From positions 898,485 to 934,141 of the forward strand of contig BFEA01000576.1 in assembly GCA_003427395.1 (NCBI GenBank): 35,657 nucleotides of DNA, given 5' to 3'. Below the pieces are notes generated by a model. It did no database searches. It worked only from the letters and a program-made list of their open reading frames with translations, and had not been told where the DNA came from. The first letter of the stretch is position 1, and the number at the start of each line of letters is the position of its first letter. Shown here in pieces: positions 21,388 to 31,750 of the stretch. This stretch comes from Chara braunii. Its lineage: Eukaryota; Streptophyta; Charophyceae; Charales; Characeae. Made by a program: the position numbers and the translations under genes.

Positions 21388-21490
21388 TTGATTTTGGGGC
21401 ATCCGCTGAAAGTGCAACGATACGGAGAAAAGATTAGTGTGGCCCGTGTGCAAGAGTCGCAAACAAAAATCGTGGAATGGTCCAAATTTC
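21388..21490 (+). pseudogene. Diverged U6 snRNA pseudogene in intron
   Basis: The sequence GGGGCATCCG, then CAACGATACGGAGAA, GATTAG, TGGCCC, GCAAG and AATCGTGGAATGGTCCAAAT follows U6 in order with an intact 3' end. Substitutions are many: the ACAGAGA box reads ACGGAGA, and the 5' stem is lost. It lies in the sense orientation 400 bp into intron 1. Unlike the copy at 4613, it retains the U6 3' terminus, so the two arose separately. No flanking duplication was recognised, consistent with greater age. Confidence 0.75.
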
Positions 21491-21893
21491 CTCTTCGTTT
21501 TCTCGAAGAGGGGGAGGCTGGGGCAAAGTCAAACGTAGCCCATGAGTCGTCTGATCTGACTGTATCTGGATCTCTACTCTGACTTTATGGAATATAAGTC
21601 ATGCACCTGGCCATCTGGACTAGGCAGGTACATTGTTGTTGTTCTTCTTCTGCTTTTTTGTTTTTTTTGTTTTTTAGACAGATACAGTGACTACAGTCTG
21701 ATCAAACTAGTCGTTGGATATCTGAACTCGATGGGGTCTTTGTTTTTTCTCCATCCATTTTGTCTGCTTCGCTGCGGTTTGTGGAGTCGGTTCTTTTTTC
21801 TTTTTTTTTTGTGGTTTGTGGAGTTGTTCATTCTTTCCAATAGACAAATTTACAGAATGTGTCCTTGCACACACTTGTATGCGTGTATGCCTC

Positions 21894-22330
21894 CTGTCTT
21901 CACCTGAATGGAACACAGGGATTATAACGACCATTTCGTCAAAATGGACTTTTTGTTTTTTTTGAACGAAATTGAAACTGAGTTTTTTTGCCAAAAACTC
22001 ATCAAAATTTGCTGTTCCTGAGGACCCCCTTGCTGTACATGGACCTAGCTTGAGACCAGGCACCTCCAGGCAGGACTGCCTGGAGGTACCTGGTGTCAAG
22101 CTAGGTCCATGTACAGCCAGGGGGTCCAGCATTTTACAAACGCCGGACCCTCAGGAACAACTAATTTTGACGAATTTTCGGCCAAAAAACTCGGTTTCAA
22201 TTTCGTTCAAAAAATAAAAGATGTCCATTTTGACGAAATGGCAGTTTTATTGCTGTATCTGGATTCTGGACTGAAAGTTGCCCTAAATGCGCTGCCGTAA
22301 TGGCCATGCATTTTATTCGGGTGAAGATGG
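21894..22330. mobile_element. Foldback MITE, copy 5 (437 bp), intronic
   Basis: The left end CTGTCTTCACCTGAA and right end TTCGGGTGAAGATGG match the family. TA flanks are decayed (TC and TG). Nearly the whole element is a foldback: CCATTTCGTCAAAATGGAC, TTTGAACGAAATTGAAAC and GTACATGGACCTAGCTTGA recur inverted in the right arm. The centre (about 22040-22105) is a long hairpin around CTCCAGGCAGGACTGCCTGG. The right arm also carries the subfamily core TATTGCTGTATCTGGA. Confidence 0.8.
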
Positions 22331-22826
22331 TGTGCAAATTTTGGAGGTCCGCGCTAGGCCCCGTCCATGAGGATCTTTTTAGTTGTGTGGCACATTTTTT
22401 TCTCCGTTGTTGCGCCTTCTTGCTGACCTGGATCATGCCGATAGAGCTACCTGCTGGTCAGCTTGCACCTGAGTGAAAGGCTTGCTGGATGTCTCTGATA
22501 ATTGGACATATTGCTCTTTTTTTTTTTCTTTTTTCTTTTTTTTGATAATTGGACCGATTGTTCCTGATTGCTGTTGGATTTTCAGAGCGTAGGAATATTG
22601 AGCAGAAAGATTTCAGCCACAGGCTCACAGCCAGATATGTGGCTGTTGGTGCTTTTGCAAACAAGGATGCCTGTTTGTCGTGTTGGATGTATTGTCGTGG
22701 CCGCCTGCTAAAGTATTATTCGCTAAGAATGGTGCCCGTTCGTGGTTTGTTGTTTTTGCTGTTCGTCTTGTTATTGTTATTGTTTGTTGTTATCATTATT
22801 GTTGTTGTTGTCCTGAATGAATGCAG

Positions 22827-23078
22827 TCTGTGCCTCGTGGCACCAACGGGGGCATCACGCTGCTGGGAACTGCCGCGAGTGCTTGCGGTGGGGCATTCGT
22901 TGGGCTCTGGTTTATTTTGGCTGGTCTGGTTTCATCTCTGGAATGCAGTGGGGCGTCCAGGGCTACGCAATGGCGAGTTATCCCTCTCTCCCTTCTCGCA
23001 GGGATGTTAGGAACGATGATAGATTCCATTCTCGGGGCAACACTTCAGTTCAGCGGGTACTGTGCAACCCGAAGGAAG
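22827..23078 (+). CDS. DUF92/TMEM19-family membrane protein, second exon found
   Basis: Eighty-four codons in phase 0 continue directly from the preceding exon. The exon begins SVPRGTNGGITLLGTAASAC, the conserved glycine-rich GTNGG(V/I)T block of the family. A hydrophobic segment GGAFVGLWFILAGLV, then VIPLSLLAGMLGTMIDSILG and ATLQFSGYCATRRK follow. The MIDSILGAT motif and the cysteine-arginine-lysine junction are family hallmarks and, as I recall them, closest to plant PGR proteins. Acceptor ATGAATGCAG|TCT, donor AGGAAG|GTATGT. Two membrane segments are expected here (about residues 20-37 and 50-68 of the exon). The overlapping minus-strand frame is a shadow. Confidence 0.93.
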
Positions 23079-23232
23079 GTATGTGATAATGCTCGTTTTG
23101 AACGTTTTCGTCTCAATTGCTGCTGCTTCTCTTTTTTTTTTTGAAGGGTGACGGGCTTGAGAATGCCATCATAGAGTGGACCGGCCCCAGGTGATTCAGA
23201 ATTATTTCATCGCAGGAGCTTATCGTTTTGTT

Positions 23233-23299
23233 CATGAGGATTCGAACTTGGGTCTGTGATTCAACAGTTCATGGGTGTACCAACTGAGCTTGGCCTGTC
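23233..23299 (-). repeat. tRNA-derived repeat, minus strand
   Basis: On the minus strand it reads AGCTCAGTTGGTACACCCAT (A-box region) followed about 35 bp later by AAGTTCGAATCC (B box). Anticodon-arm pairing is weak and the acceptor stem does not close, so it is a SINE head or tRNA pseudogene rather than a gene. It is closely related to 25491-25561. Confidence 0.65.
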
Positions 23300-23531
23300 A
23301 GTATAGGTCTCAGATCGCTATTATGCTAATTGCTTAGCCTTTTCCATAGCACGTATTGGGTCTCCAATTGAGACTTTGTTCTTGAACTGATCATCATCTG
23401 AGAGATGTTTAGCTCGTAGCACTGCACACTCCGCACAGTGCGTACACTACAGTGTGGAAGGCGGGGTAGGGGGGCGGAAGGGAGGTGTTGTTAAATGCTC
23501 AAGTCCATGTTCTGGTACCCTTTGGTACTAC

Positions 23532-23754
23532 TACCGTCTTCCCTCGAACATAACGCATATGTGTTGTAAACGAACGCAAAGCATAGGTTGCTTTTTATTT
23601 GGAATTCTTTTTATTCGGAATTCGAACACAACACATGCGTTCTGTTCGAATAGCCCTTACATTCGAATACAATGCACATGTGTTCGATAGTCCCGATTTG
23701 TTTTCTGAAAACTCAAATACAATGCATATGCGTTATGTTCAGTGGAAGACGGTA
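23532..23754. mobile_element. TA-flanked foldback MITE, copy 6 (219 bp), intronic
   Basis: TA (23532-23533), left end CCGTCTTCCCTCGAACATAA; inverted right end TTATGTTCAGTGGAAGACGG, TA (23753-23754). The interior has several GAACACAACACATGCGTT-like subrepeats in alternating orientation. Confidence 0.8.
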
Positions 23755-23856
23755 GTATGCTATCTGTAATTTCCCCTCAGCTCATGCCAACTTTTGTCAC
23801 AACTGAATGCCTCGAGAGGAGGACGGGGTCTGAGAATCTAACTTGTTGATATCTTA

Positions 23857-24001
23857 TGGGCCGTGCTTCACTACACAGCACTCTACATGCATTTGGACGC
23901 TTTCTGGACCAGGTGTGTTGAGACAAGTCTGACATTTTGAATGCATCGGGTCCAGAAAAGCATCCAAATGCATGTAGAGTGCTGTGTCGTGGAGCGAGGC
24001 C
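23857..24001. mobile_element. Foldback element, 53-bp arms, 39-bp loop
   Basis: The arm at 23857-23909 is the inverse of 23949-24001, with a perfect core CAGCACTCTACATGCATTTG. The ends, GGGCC and GGCC(C), extend the palindrome to TATGGGCC and GGCCCTAT. It differs from the TA-flanked family in terminal sequence. No target duplication is obvious. Confidence 0.75.
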
Positions 24002-24196
24002 CTATGCTTGTGGGCTCTGGAGTCTAAATCTGTGGAATTCTTTCCTGAATGGGACAGGTGGAATTCAACTATATTTCAATTTGTCTGATTTTGTCATCTC
24101 TTCAATTTCTCTTGTGGATTTGTTGGATGCTTGTAAGGACTGGCACTGTCATGATCATCCTTGCATTCTCCTGTTTTCCATATGACACTTTTTCTT

Positions 24197-24260
24197 TGGA
24201 AAAGCTTCTATTTACTCTACTGGCTTGCTGGAAAAGCCTCTATTTACTCTACTGGCTTGC
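24197..24260. repeat. 32-bp tandem duplication
   Basis: TGGAAAAGCTTCTATTTACT onward (24197-24228) repeats at 24229-24260 with one difference. Confidence 0.95.
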
Positions 24261-25050
24261 TGATGTCTTTGGTTGTGCTGGTTGTGGCTTACTTCATGGC
24301 ATCCCTTGAACTGTTCTCTTAATTCCACCTCTCTTTTTGTCTCTCTTTGTCCAAACTTACGTCATAGCCTCATAGGTGCTTTGATCCGCTCTTTATGTGC
24401 GAGCTGTCCCGGGTTACAGAAGGAGGATTGTCTCGGTACCTCCTTTTTTTTGTTTTTTTTCGGTCTCAGGACCTCATCTTTGTTCTCTGCTTGGGAAAAC
24501 TTTTTCAGTTTTGACTTTCAATTTCATCGTAAAGTTCAATCGTGAAGTATAAGATTCCGCTTTAAGCTGTTGAAGACGGGAAGCTACAGGCAGTTTCCTT
24601 TTTGGCAATGAGGGTCGTGCCCTGGGATCTTGTCGTTTGATTGTTACACAAGCCGCCATCTAATCTGGAAGAAAAAAGGTGCCACGACCACGGGTTCCAA
24701 AGATGACCATAAGCACAGGATTTTGTATCCTATGATCCGCGATGGGGAGAGGGCCGGGCTCTTGGAGTCAGGTGGGGACCACTGAATGCTGCATGGTTGG
24801 AGTCAGGAGAGGCCCTGCAAGGTCTCTATTCGAGATTTCGGAAAGGGACGTGCGGCACATGTTCTCGTCTCCAAGGCTGATTTTGATCATTGCAGTATGC
24901 GCAGAGAACTCTGACGTCCGTTTGGTTAGAAAAAGAGCATTGACTGACGCAACATATCACGCATGCACGTGTCCTTCGCTCTGGCCGAAGGACCCCTGAA
25001 ACAGCATTCGGTACTTCATTAGCATTCAGTACTTCATTTTCATGGAGCAA
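24261..25050. other. Intronic, no recognised feature
   Basis: Frames up to 90 codons without motifs. Confidence 0.35.
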
Positions 25051-25121
25051 CCGGACTGACGCTCCATAGAATGGATATTGAGCCAGAACCGTAAGGCCCT
25101 GTTTTTTTTTTTTTTTTTTCC
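25051..25121. repeat. Dispersed repeat, copy 2
   Basis: ACCGGACTGACGCTCCATAG to GTAAGGCCCTGTT is the same-orientation counterpart of 5583-5637, here followed by a T tract rather than an A tract. Confidence 0.6.
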
Positions 25122-25490
25122 TTTTTAAAGGATTGTTGTTGACTGTGGTCTGTGGAGTCTCCGCGGAGAGAAGCGTTGAGTTCCACGAGAAGTGTAGAAT
25201 TTTGTTCTCGGCACTCGGCCGATGTGGGTGAATGGGACACCCATGAGCTGTTGATATACAGAACTGAGTTGAAACCGTTGAGGAATCAGAAGAATGAAGC
25301 GAGTCTGAATGAATTACCTGACGCTGGTCAGTTCCATGATGTGATACCTCGAGCCCGACGTCCTTTTCAACAAAGAAAACGAAGCAGAATTTTTGTGGCA
25401 GTGAACATCTTTTTTTGTTTTTTTTCTTAATTGAAGTTAATTCAGAAGAATCAGAACTGTACTACTGCAGTACTTTACTCATCTGCTTCC

Positions 25491-25561
25491 AGTGGAGTTT
25501 GAACTCAGGTCTGTATTTCAATTTTCAACAGTTCAAGGGTGTACCAACTGAGCTACGCCAT
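25491..25561 (-). repeat. tRNA-derived repeat, minus strand, copy 2
   Basis: The minus strand reads TGGCGTAGCTCAGTTGGTAC and, about 40 bp later, TGAGTTCAAACTCC. It shares the stretch between the boxes (TGAACTGTTGAA) with 23233-23299, plus a 7-bp internal insertion. The acceptor stem does not pair. Confidence 0.65.
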
Positions 25562-27090
25562 TTTGTTATATAGGGAGGTTACGGGGTTTCAATTCAGCAG
25601 AATCTCAGGATGGGTTTGGGACTTCATCTTCACTGCCTGTGATGTGAAAAAGTGAGTGTGGTTTTGGACTGCTGACTCTGATCTTTTTTCTCTCCTTCGG
25701 TTGTCGATACAGAGGACAGGTCTTTGTTTTTCAAACTTTTTCCCTTTCCAATGCACCTTCTGCCTGCAGGCGTGCAGCGGAGGCTAGATGCTTGCCATAC
25801 TCACTAGCATGGAAGGGAGCAATTTGAGCATTTTTTTCCAATCGCCGGGGATTTTCTGCTTCCCGGCTTGAACTGCTGCTTCAGGCTGTGGATAATTTCA
25901 GTGAAATCGCCTGTGTACAGCGGATCCTAAATCGTCTAACAAAAAAAAAAAAAAACTACCAGCCCTCGCCTCCTGTGCCCACCTTTGAAGAAACCGAGAA
26001 GTGCCCTACTGAGTCGCACCAACTCTGATTGACGTATGTGCCAAGTAATATGAGTGAGAGCAATAGACAGAAATCCGAGTTGCAAAATCACGCTGTAGGC
26101 CAGATAGTCGAGAACCAAGCAGAAAGCACAATGCACCGAGATACAAGCCAAATGAGAGCAATACAATGAACTCAAATGTCGACCCGTCGACACTCTCTTG
26201 CCACATCAACACAGTATCCAATGTTGCTCTTCCTGATTGGCGCTCAGCGCCCAGCCTATACTACTCAGCCTACTTTACGTTCATGCAACAAGAATCACTT
26301 TGAAGCTGAAGACCAATGTGCGTGAGAACATCGCCAATGCAGACTGCCAGCATACACCAGGTACGTGTCTCTCTCCTCCCCTCATCACCCCTCGTCCTCC
26401 CACAGCATGCGCCCCTTACCCGAGGACCACCATCGTCACCACCAGCCTGCGCCCCACCAGCCCAGCTATGGCCGCCGTGTGCCTGCTGCCACCACAGCGC
26501 CCTCTCACGTCTTGTGCCCGCATGCGCCTTCCTCTGGCCAGCGCCCAGGCAGCATGCCAGTGCACAATGCAGCAGCGTGGCCGCTATGCCTTGCCAGGCC
26601 AGAATGTCCCCTCGCTGGGCTCTCACATTCCTTTATGGAAAGTGAGAGTGCTGCTCTGGCTAGCTCCTGGGCCTGGACGTTGAGTGCCCAGTAGCTTCAC
26701 TTCGGGCTGACGGGTCTGCGCCCAGGCCCGTTGTCGGGCGGCCCAAGCCTTGCGCCGCTTTACTTCCTTTGAAAAGATTACAGTTGGGGGTCGGATTTCG
26801 CACAATGGCCTCTTCTGACTGTTTTTGCCTTACGGTCGGAGGCCACGAAAGACAACTGGAAAAGGGGGCGTAGACGACATGGGAAAACCAGACTCGAACG
26901 CGACTGAGGCGAAACGTGGACCAATGGGGGTGATTCTTCCGAGGATTGGCGATTATCAGATGATTTATTAATTTAATAAAAACAGGGGAATTTGAATACA
27001 GAACGGCGAAGTGCCGATTGGGTGGGCGAACTTGGAACAATCGTTGGATTATAGTTATTGGATGGTGGTGTTTTAAGACTTGTGCCGGGC
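25562..27090. other. Intronic, no recognised gene
   Basis: 26237-26683 is an open, G+C-rich 148-codon frame on + with complementary open frames on -. Composition, not a domain, explains it. ATTAATTTAATAAAAACAGG near 26970 is A+T-rich. An A14 run lies near 25948. Confidence 0.4.
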
Positions 27091-27110
27091 ATTCCGACGG
27101 GGCAGGGCTG

Positions 27111-27350
27111 GTACCAGGGCACTGCAAAAGGCACGATACCCGACAAAAAGGCCGGCCTTATTAATTTCCACTAAGGGCCAAGACAAATCCAGAATCAGGC
27201 TCGGGGGTAGGCCTAGTACCAAGACGCTGCAAAAGGCCCGGTACCCGACAAAAAGGCCTCCTTGGCAAGTAACTTTTCGGGGCACCAAATAGGCCCGGGC
27301 CTAGGTTTGGTAGGAGGCTCGGTACCGGGGCACTGCAGTTTCTCGACAGC
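27111..27350. repeat. Degenerate tandem repeat, about 105 bp unit
   Basis: GTACCAGGGCACTGCAAAAG with ACCCGACAAAAAGGCC at about 27111, its variant at about 27215 (GTACCAAGACGCTGCAAAAG), and a third partial unit at about 27321 (GTACCGGGGCACTGCAG). Confidence 0.75.
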
Positions 27351-27599
27351 GCCCGACACTTGGGAAGTTGTGGCCACAGGTGAGGCATGCGAAGTCGGAC
27401 CCAACAAACTATATAAGCCCAACTGGGCCCGGATTGGGGGGGCTTTTTGGAGGCGCACAAGAAAGGCGCACTGGGCCGGCACATGAGGGCTGGCTCGAGG
27501 AGGGGCGGCTGGTCCCTAGGCGCTCGGGCTCCGATCTGGGGGGGGCGTTTGGAACGCACGAGCGAGCAGGTAGTGTCGTGCACCTGAAGTGCACAAGGG

Positions 27600-27710
27600 G
27601 CGCACACGGGAAGGGGCTCATCAGCCCGCACCGAAAAGGGCTCATCAGCGTACACAGGGAAGAGCCAGTCAGCGCACACGAGGAAGAGCCAATCGGTACA
27701 CGGGAAACAA
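27600..27710. repeat. About 25-bp minisatellite, 4-5 degenerate units
   Basis: Units resemble CGCACACGGGAAGGGGCTCA followed by TCAGC. One + frame reads as repeated GLISPHRK/GLISVHRE-like peptides, which results from the repeat rather than from a gene. Confidence 0.7.
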
Positions 27711-27717
27711 CGCGACT

Positions 27718-27992
27718 CATATCACCTTCATCATGGACAGGAGATCGAGCTCGACAGGAATCTCCTTCTTCGTGAGACACAGAACGAGCGCAACTCATAC
27801 TACTCTCATCGTGGACGAGCCCGATTCACAATCCACCTTCATCATAAGGAGAGAACACGAGCCACTCAAGAAAAAAAATCACCCTCATCGTGGTCAAGAG
27901 GTCGATCTCGACTCGAATCACCTTCATCATGAAACGAGAACAAGCTCAACTCCAGCCACCGTCATCATGGGCAGGAAGGTGAGCTCGAGCTA
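27718..27992. repeat. Degenerate 35-50 bp tandem repeat
   Basis: TCACCTTCATCATGGACAGG then GATCGAGCTCGAC, with variants at about 27720, 27803, 27832, 27875, 27925 and 27955. The 134-codon + frame crossing it has a periodic TFIM/TLIV/TFII pattern that mirrors the DNA repeat. Confidence 0.7.
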
Positions 27993-28460
27993 AACAACCT
28001 TGGCAGTGAGCAGGGAACGAACCCGACTCACATGTCTTTCATGAGCACAGGGGTATGGAGCTGGACACAGCCCCTTGTCGCTTCTGCCCGGGCTTCAACC
28101 TCTTGAGAAGAGAGATGAAAGCAAACACGCGAAACGATGCTCCCTGCACACAGCAGTTGATGAACTTGATACAGGGAATGTACTAATCAAAACAGGGACA
28201 AGAGAGTGGAGCTGCAGCCTGCAGGGAGTAGCGGGCCCGCACGGGAAACGCGCGTGGAGAGCTGCTGGGCACGGACTGCTCGCGAATGGAAACAAGCTGC
28301 TTGCGAGGCTGGAGATGTTGCGCTCGAGCCAGGTGGGAGTGGCGGATTGCACGAACGACCATACGAGAACTAAGTGCCCAAATGCGGGATGAGAGTGAAC
28401 CAATTAAAGTAGGCAGATGGATCTGGCCACGGTCAAGCACGAGATCCATTCAAAGACAGG

Positions 28461-28591
28461 TATTGACACATGAACGAGGAAGCTGTGGAATCGTGAGGGA
28501 GCAACTAGCGTAGCTGCAGAAGAGTATTGACACAGGAACGAGGAAGCTGTGGAATCGCGAGGGAGCAGCAACTAGCGTAGCCGCAGAAGAG
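28461..28591. repeat. 64-bp tandem duplication
   Basis: TATTGACACATGAACGAGGA at 28461 and TATTGACACAGGAACGAGGA at 28525. The second unit has a 3-bp GCA expansion near its end. Confidence 0.95.
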
Positions 28592-28764
28592 GTAGTTAGA
28601 ATCCTTGCGCAGTTTAATGGGGCGTGAAAGCTCCGGGGATGGTCCCGAGGCAGAGCGATGGGTGTGTGGACGTCGAGAAGTCACCGTGGGAAAAGGAGAG
28701 CCGTGTGCGGGGAAAGAGCAGTGCAGGAACGAGCCGCGCACGGGGAAGAAGCTACTGCAGGCTA

Positions 28765-28767
<3 letters not shown>

Positions 28768-28799
<32 letters not shown>
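28768..28799. repeat. (GA)n microsatellite
   Basis: About 15 GA units; poly-Arg-Glu frames are artefacts. Confidence 0.95.
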
Positions 28800-28801
<2 letters not shown>

Positions 28802-28849
28802 GTCAGAATCGGCGCAGTCGAGGGGACTCCGACTGTTTAATTAAAACAA

Positions 28850-29655
28850 AGCTTTGCGACGGTCGTGACGGATGTCGACGCAATGTCATTTCTGCCCAGC
28901 GCTCTGAATGCCAAAGTGGAGAGATTCAACCAAACGTGGGTAAACGGCAGGAGTATCTATGAGTCTCTTAAGTTAGCCAAATGCCTTGTCATCTAATTAG
29001 TGGCGCGCATGAATGGGTTAGCGAGATTCCCACTGTCCCTATCTACCATCGTGCGAAACTGCAGCCAGGGAAACGGGATTTGGAAGAATCGGCGGGAAAA
29101 GAAGCCGTAGCCCCGTCATCTAGTTAGTGACGGGCATGAATGGATTAACGAGACTCCTACTGCCGTTACCTACTGAAACGGGTTTTGAAGAATCGGCGGG
29201 AAGGAGGAGTCCTCTAATTCTTGACGCGTATGGATGGATCGACGAGATTCCCGCCATCCCTATCTACCACCCTGCGAGATCGCAGCCAAGGGATGGGGTA
29301 ACTAGCGACGTGCATACCTTCCTGCGAAATGACTGTCAAGAGAATGGGCTTGGAGGAATCGGCGGGGAAAGAAGACTCTGTTGCGCTTGACACTAGTTCG
29401 AGTCTCCGTGAGTTCGTGATGCCGCGCACGTGCGCACGCAAGCGCAAGAGAGAGGAGTGCGCCAGGAGGGGCGCGGGAAGAAAGGAGCTGCCGCACGGAG
29501 GGGGAGCTCAAAGCCTTGCGATGGTCTCAACGGATGTTGACGCATTGTGATTTTCTGCTCAGTACTCTGAATGTCGAAATGAAGAGATTCAATCAAGCAC
29601 AGGCAAGCGGGGGGAAGTATCGTAGGCTAGCCAAAGCTTCGTCACCTAACCAGTG
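28850..29655. repeat. Higher-order repeat: 150-bp blocks flanking a 4-unit array
   Basis: GCTTTGCGACGGTCGTGACG onward (about 28850-28998) is duplicated at about 29512-29655 (CCTTGCGATGGTCTCAACGG). Between them, four degenerate units start at about 28989, 29118, 29212 and 29297. They share CATCTARTTAGTGRCGSGCA-type starts and GAATCGGCGGGAAA-type ends. The duplicated blocks continue into the same CATCTAA/CACCTAACC text, so the array once extended as a larger tandem of about 660 bp. Confidence 0.8.
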
Positions 29656-31192
29656 CGCGCGCAAGCATAAGAGCGCGAGCAGGAGAGAGGGGAGAGGGAG
29701 AAGCGGCGAAAGTTATGGCAGCAAGGCTGTTACGACTTACCCACCCTTCTTTGTTGCGTGTGATTTTGTAGTACCGACTGTCATTACACTGAATGATGGT
29801 GGGGAGCGGTGGACGCGGGATCTACACGCCTTCCGTCCTTTCTCCAACGGCTATGAAAATGGTTACCACTAGCTTGCTGGCACATGGATCGCTCGCTCAC
29901 TGTACGCGTGCAAATAAGGACTTACGGAGGTTCACTGCGCGAACAAGCCGAAAGAGAGATTGCAGAGCCTCCCGCCTGTAGTCCGTGGTAATGAGCACAC
30001 GTCGTGATCAGTCGTTCTGAAAGGCAAGTTCTTTGTGGCGGGGGAGAAGTGTGGCTGTGAGGAACGTGCTCACGCAGCTGATATGATGAAAACAGGGGAA
30101 GACTAAGACTCAAAAGTCCCTAACAATCCCAACTCCGTGCTTTCAGTTGTTGGCTAGTATGCCGTAGTCAGCAGGCTGACGCAGCAAGTTCGAAACTCTG
30201 CAGTAAAGTCTGTGGGCACAACAGACATTAGCAGGGCACGGAAACATCAGGCACAGGAAACTTCCTGCAGACCAGGTCCCAGACTCGAGCTCGAGAATCA
30301 GAGTTCCCAACGAAGAGTGAAGTCAGGGTTGAATCGGCGACAGACAGGAGACTCATGAAGGGATTCGCGGCGACCAGCGGGCTCGGACTTGAGTCTGACA
30401 ACGGACTAAGTCAAATAGACGACACCTGGCGGTCGGATTTCAAGTTCTGAGAAACTGGACTTAGTATTGAGATCACAAATTTGATGGGAACCTAGACCGA
30501 GACTAGACCTGCTACGGTCAGATCTAGTATGTGACGAGACGAATTTCAATGAGATGGAATTGACAGTTATGGAATGGCAGTTTCCACGACCCTGTTCATT
30601 TGTGCCCACGTCTTGTAGATTGTTAGACTCTGCATCTTGAATTTATCGGTACTCACTAGGTGTTTGCAGGATGCAGGAGCCCAGAAACGGCCCTCCCGCG
30701 GGTGACAGACGCGGGCAGGATACAGGGTCGGATCCACAGGCCGGCCGATCCTTCCGTCCCGTCGACACGGTTCAGAGAGTGGCCTGGGCCCGCAACAGTT
30801 AGGTGCCCCCCAACTACCCACAGAGGCTGTGACGTGTTCTCTGTTTGCCGATTGGCCGAGAGACCAGCTTCCACGTCCAAGCTTAGAAGAGCCTGGAAGG
30901 CTCTCGGAAGATTCTGATGCTCATGAGATGGGCCTATGTAACCAACTGGCTCGTGCTAACTGTCTGGCGCCCACAATGCAGAAATGACGAAGTTGGGGGC
31001 CCTCTGTCAAATTCAGGCCCGTCTTCACGTAGGGTGGGCACGTTGCTTGTTGGGGGCTCCTTGGGCATTGGGAGGCCACAACCTAGCGGCCATTTGTGAG
31101 GGCTGAATCCTCGCATAATACGCATATGCATTTATTTGACCATTTTGGTGACAACAAAGCTGAACAAATGGTTAACGGCAACCGCACCAAAC
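29656..31192. other. Intronic, no recognised feature
   Basis: Frames up to 85 codons on opposite strands without motifs. The sequence has balanced composition and no visible repeats. Confidence 0.4.
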
Positions 31193-31310
31193 TACTGTCT
31201 TTGCACGAACAGAACCTACGGTCATTATCGCTGTATCTAGGCTTGAAGTTGTGCCGAATACAGCTATAATAACTGTAGTCACTGTACATTCCACTCGGGG
31301 GAAGACAGTA
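31193..31310. mobile_element. TA-flanked foldback MITE, copy 7 (114 bp), intronic
   Basis: TA (31193-31194), left end CTGTCTTTGCACGAACAGAA; right end TTCCACTCGGGGGAAGACAG, TA (31309-31310). The core TACGGTCATTATCGCTGTAT is shared with copy 2. Confidence 0.8.
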
Positions 31311-31469
31311 CTGATCATCACGTTCCTTTTTCAGGTTGTAAACATGATCATCTCCTCTTGATAGGTTGAGCTCTTCTCCTTTTTTAAATGTACTTAGGTT
31401 TATCATTTCTGCTTGTAAATATTAAATTGGCGATGAACTGTTTGTGTTTCACCTGCCTTGCAAGCCATA

Positions 31470-31505
31470 CAATGAACTTGACTCCTCGCTGTCTTAATAA
31501 TTCTC

Positions 31506-31550
<45 letters not shown>

Positions 31551-31593
31551 TTAATAGTAATGAACTCGACTCCTTGCTGTCTTAATAATACTT

Positions 31594-31637
<44 letters not shown>

Positions 31638-31693
31638 TAATAGTAATGAACTTGACTCCTTGCTGTCTTAATAATACTCGTAATAATACCCGT

Positions 31694-31724
<31 letters not shown>

Positions 31725-31730
31725 TTGTTG
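31470..31730. repeat. Compound array: 45-bp units alternating with (AAT)n
   Basis: ATGAACTTGACTCCTYGCTG with TCTTAATAAT and CGTAATAAT occurs three times (about 31471, 31560, 31646). Each is followed by an (AAT)n run (31507-31549, 31596-31637, 31695-31725). The array ends 20 bp before the last DUF92 splice acceptor. Confidence 0.9.
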
Positions 31731-31750
31731 AATTGTTCTGATTTTCCCAG

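Larger units (their letters stand above)
20989..22826 (+). other. Intron 1 of the DUF92 gene (1838 bp)
   Basis: GTAAGC donor and ATGCAG acceptor. It contains a (GT)n tract, a diverged U6 pseudogene and MITE copy 5. The small frames inside it (up to 141 codons) are not supported as exons. Confidence 0.85.
23079..31750 (+). other. Intron 2 of the DUF92 gene (8672 bp)
   Basis: Donor GTATGT, acceptor TTTTCCCAG. This very long intron carries MITE copies 6 and 7, a 53-bp-arm foldback, two tRNA-derived repeats, G+C-rich minisatellites at 27.1-29.7 kb, and an AAT compound array just before the acceptor. I found no additional family-matching exon in it, and the protein alignment across the junction needs none. 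Confidence 0.8.

Noticed and set aside
23148-23191. Possible extra exon between the second and last DUF92 exons
   Set aside because: It has an AG before it and a GT after it, but its 44-bp length breaks the phase and the family alignment runs straight across without it.
23233-23299. Functional tRNA gene
   Set aside because: Boxes are present but the acceptor stem does not pair and the anticodon stem is mismatched; better explained as a repeat.
26237-26683. 148-codon G+C-rich frame
   Set aside because: Both strands are open over the same span, the composition is Pro/Ala/Arg-rich and no domain is visible. It lies inside a well-supported intron.
27589-27993. 134-codon frame with periodic peptides
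   Set aside because: The periodicity follows two adjacent DNA minisatellites.
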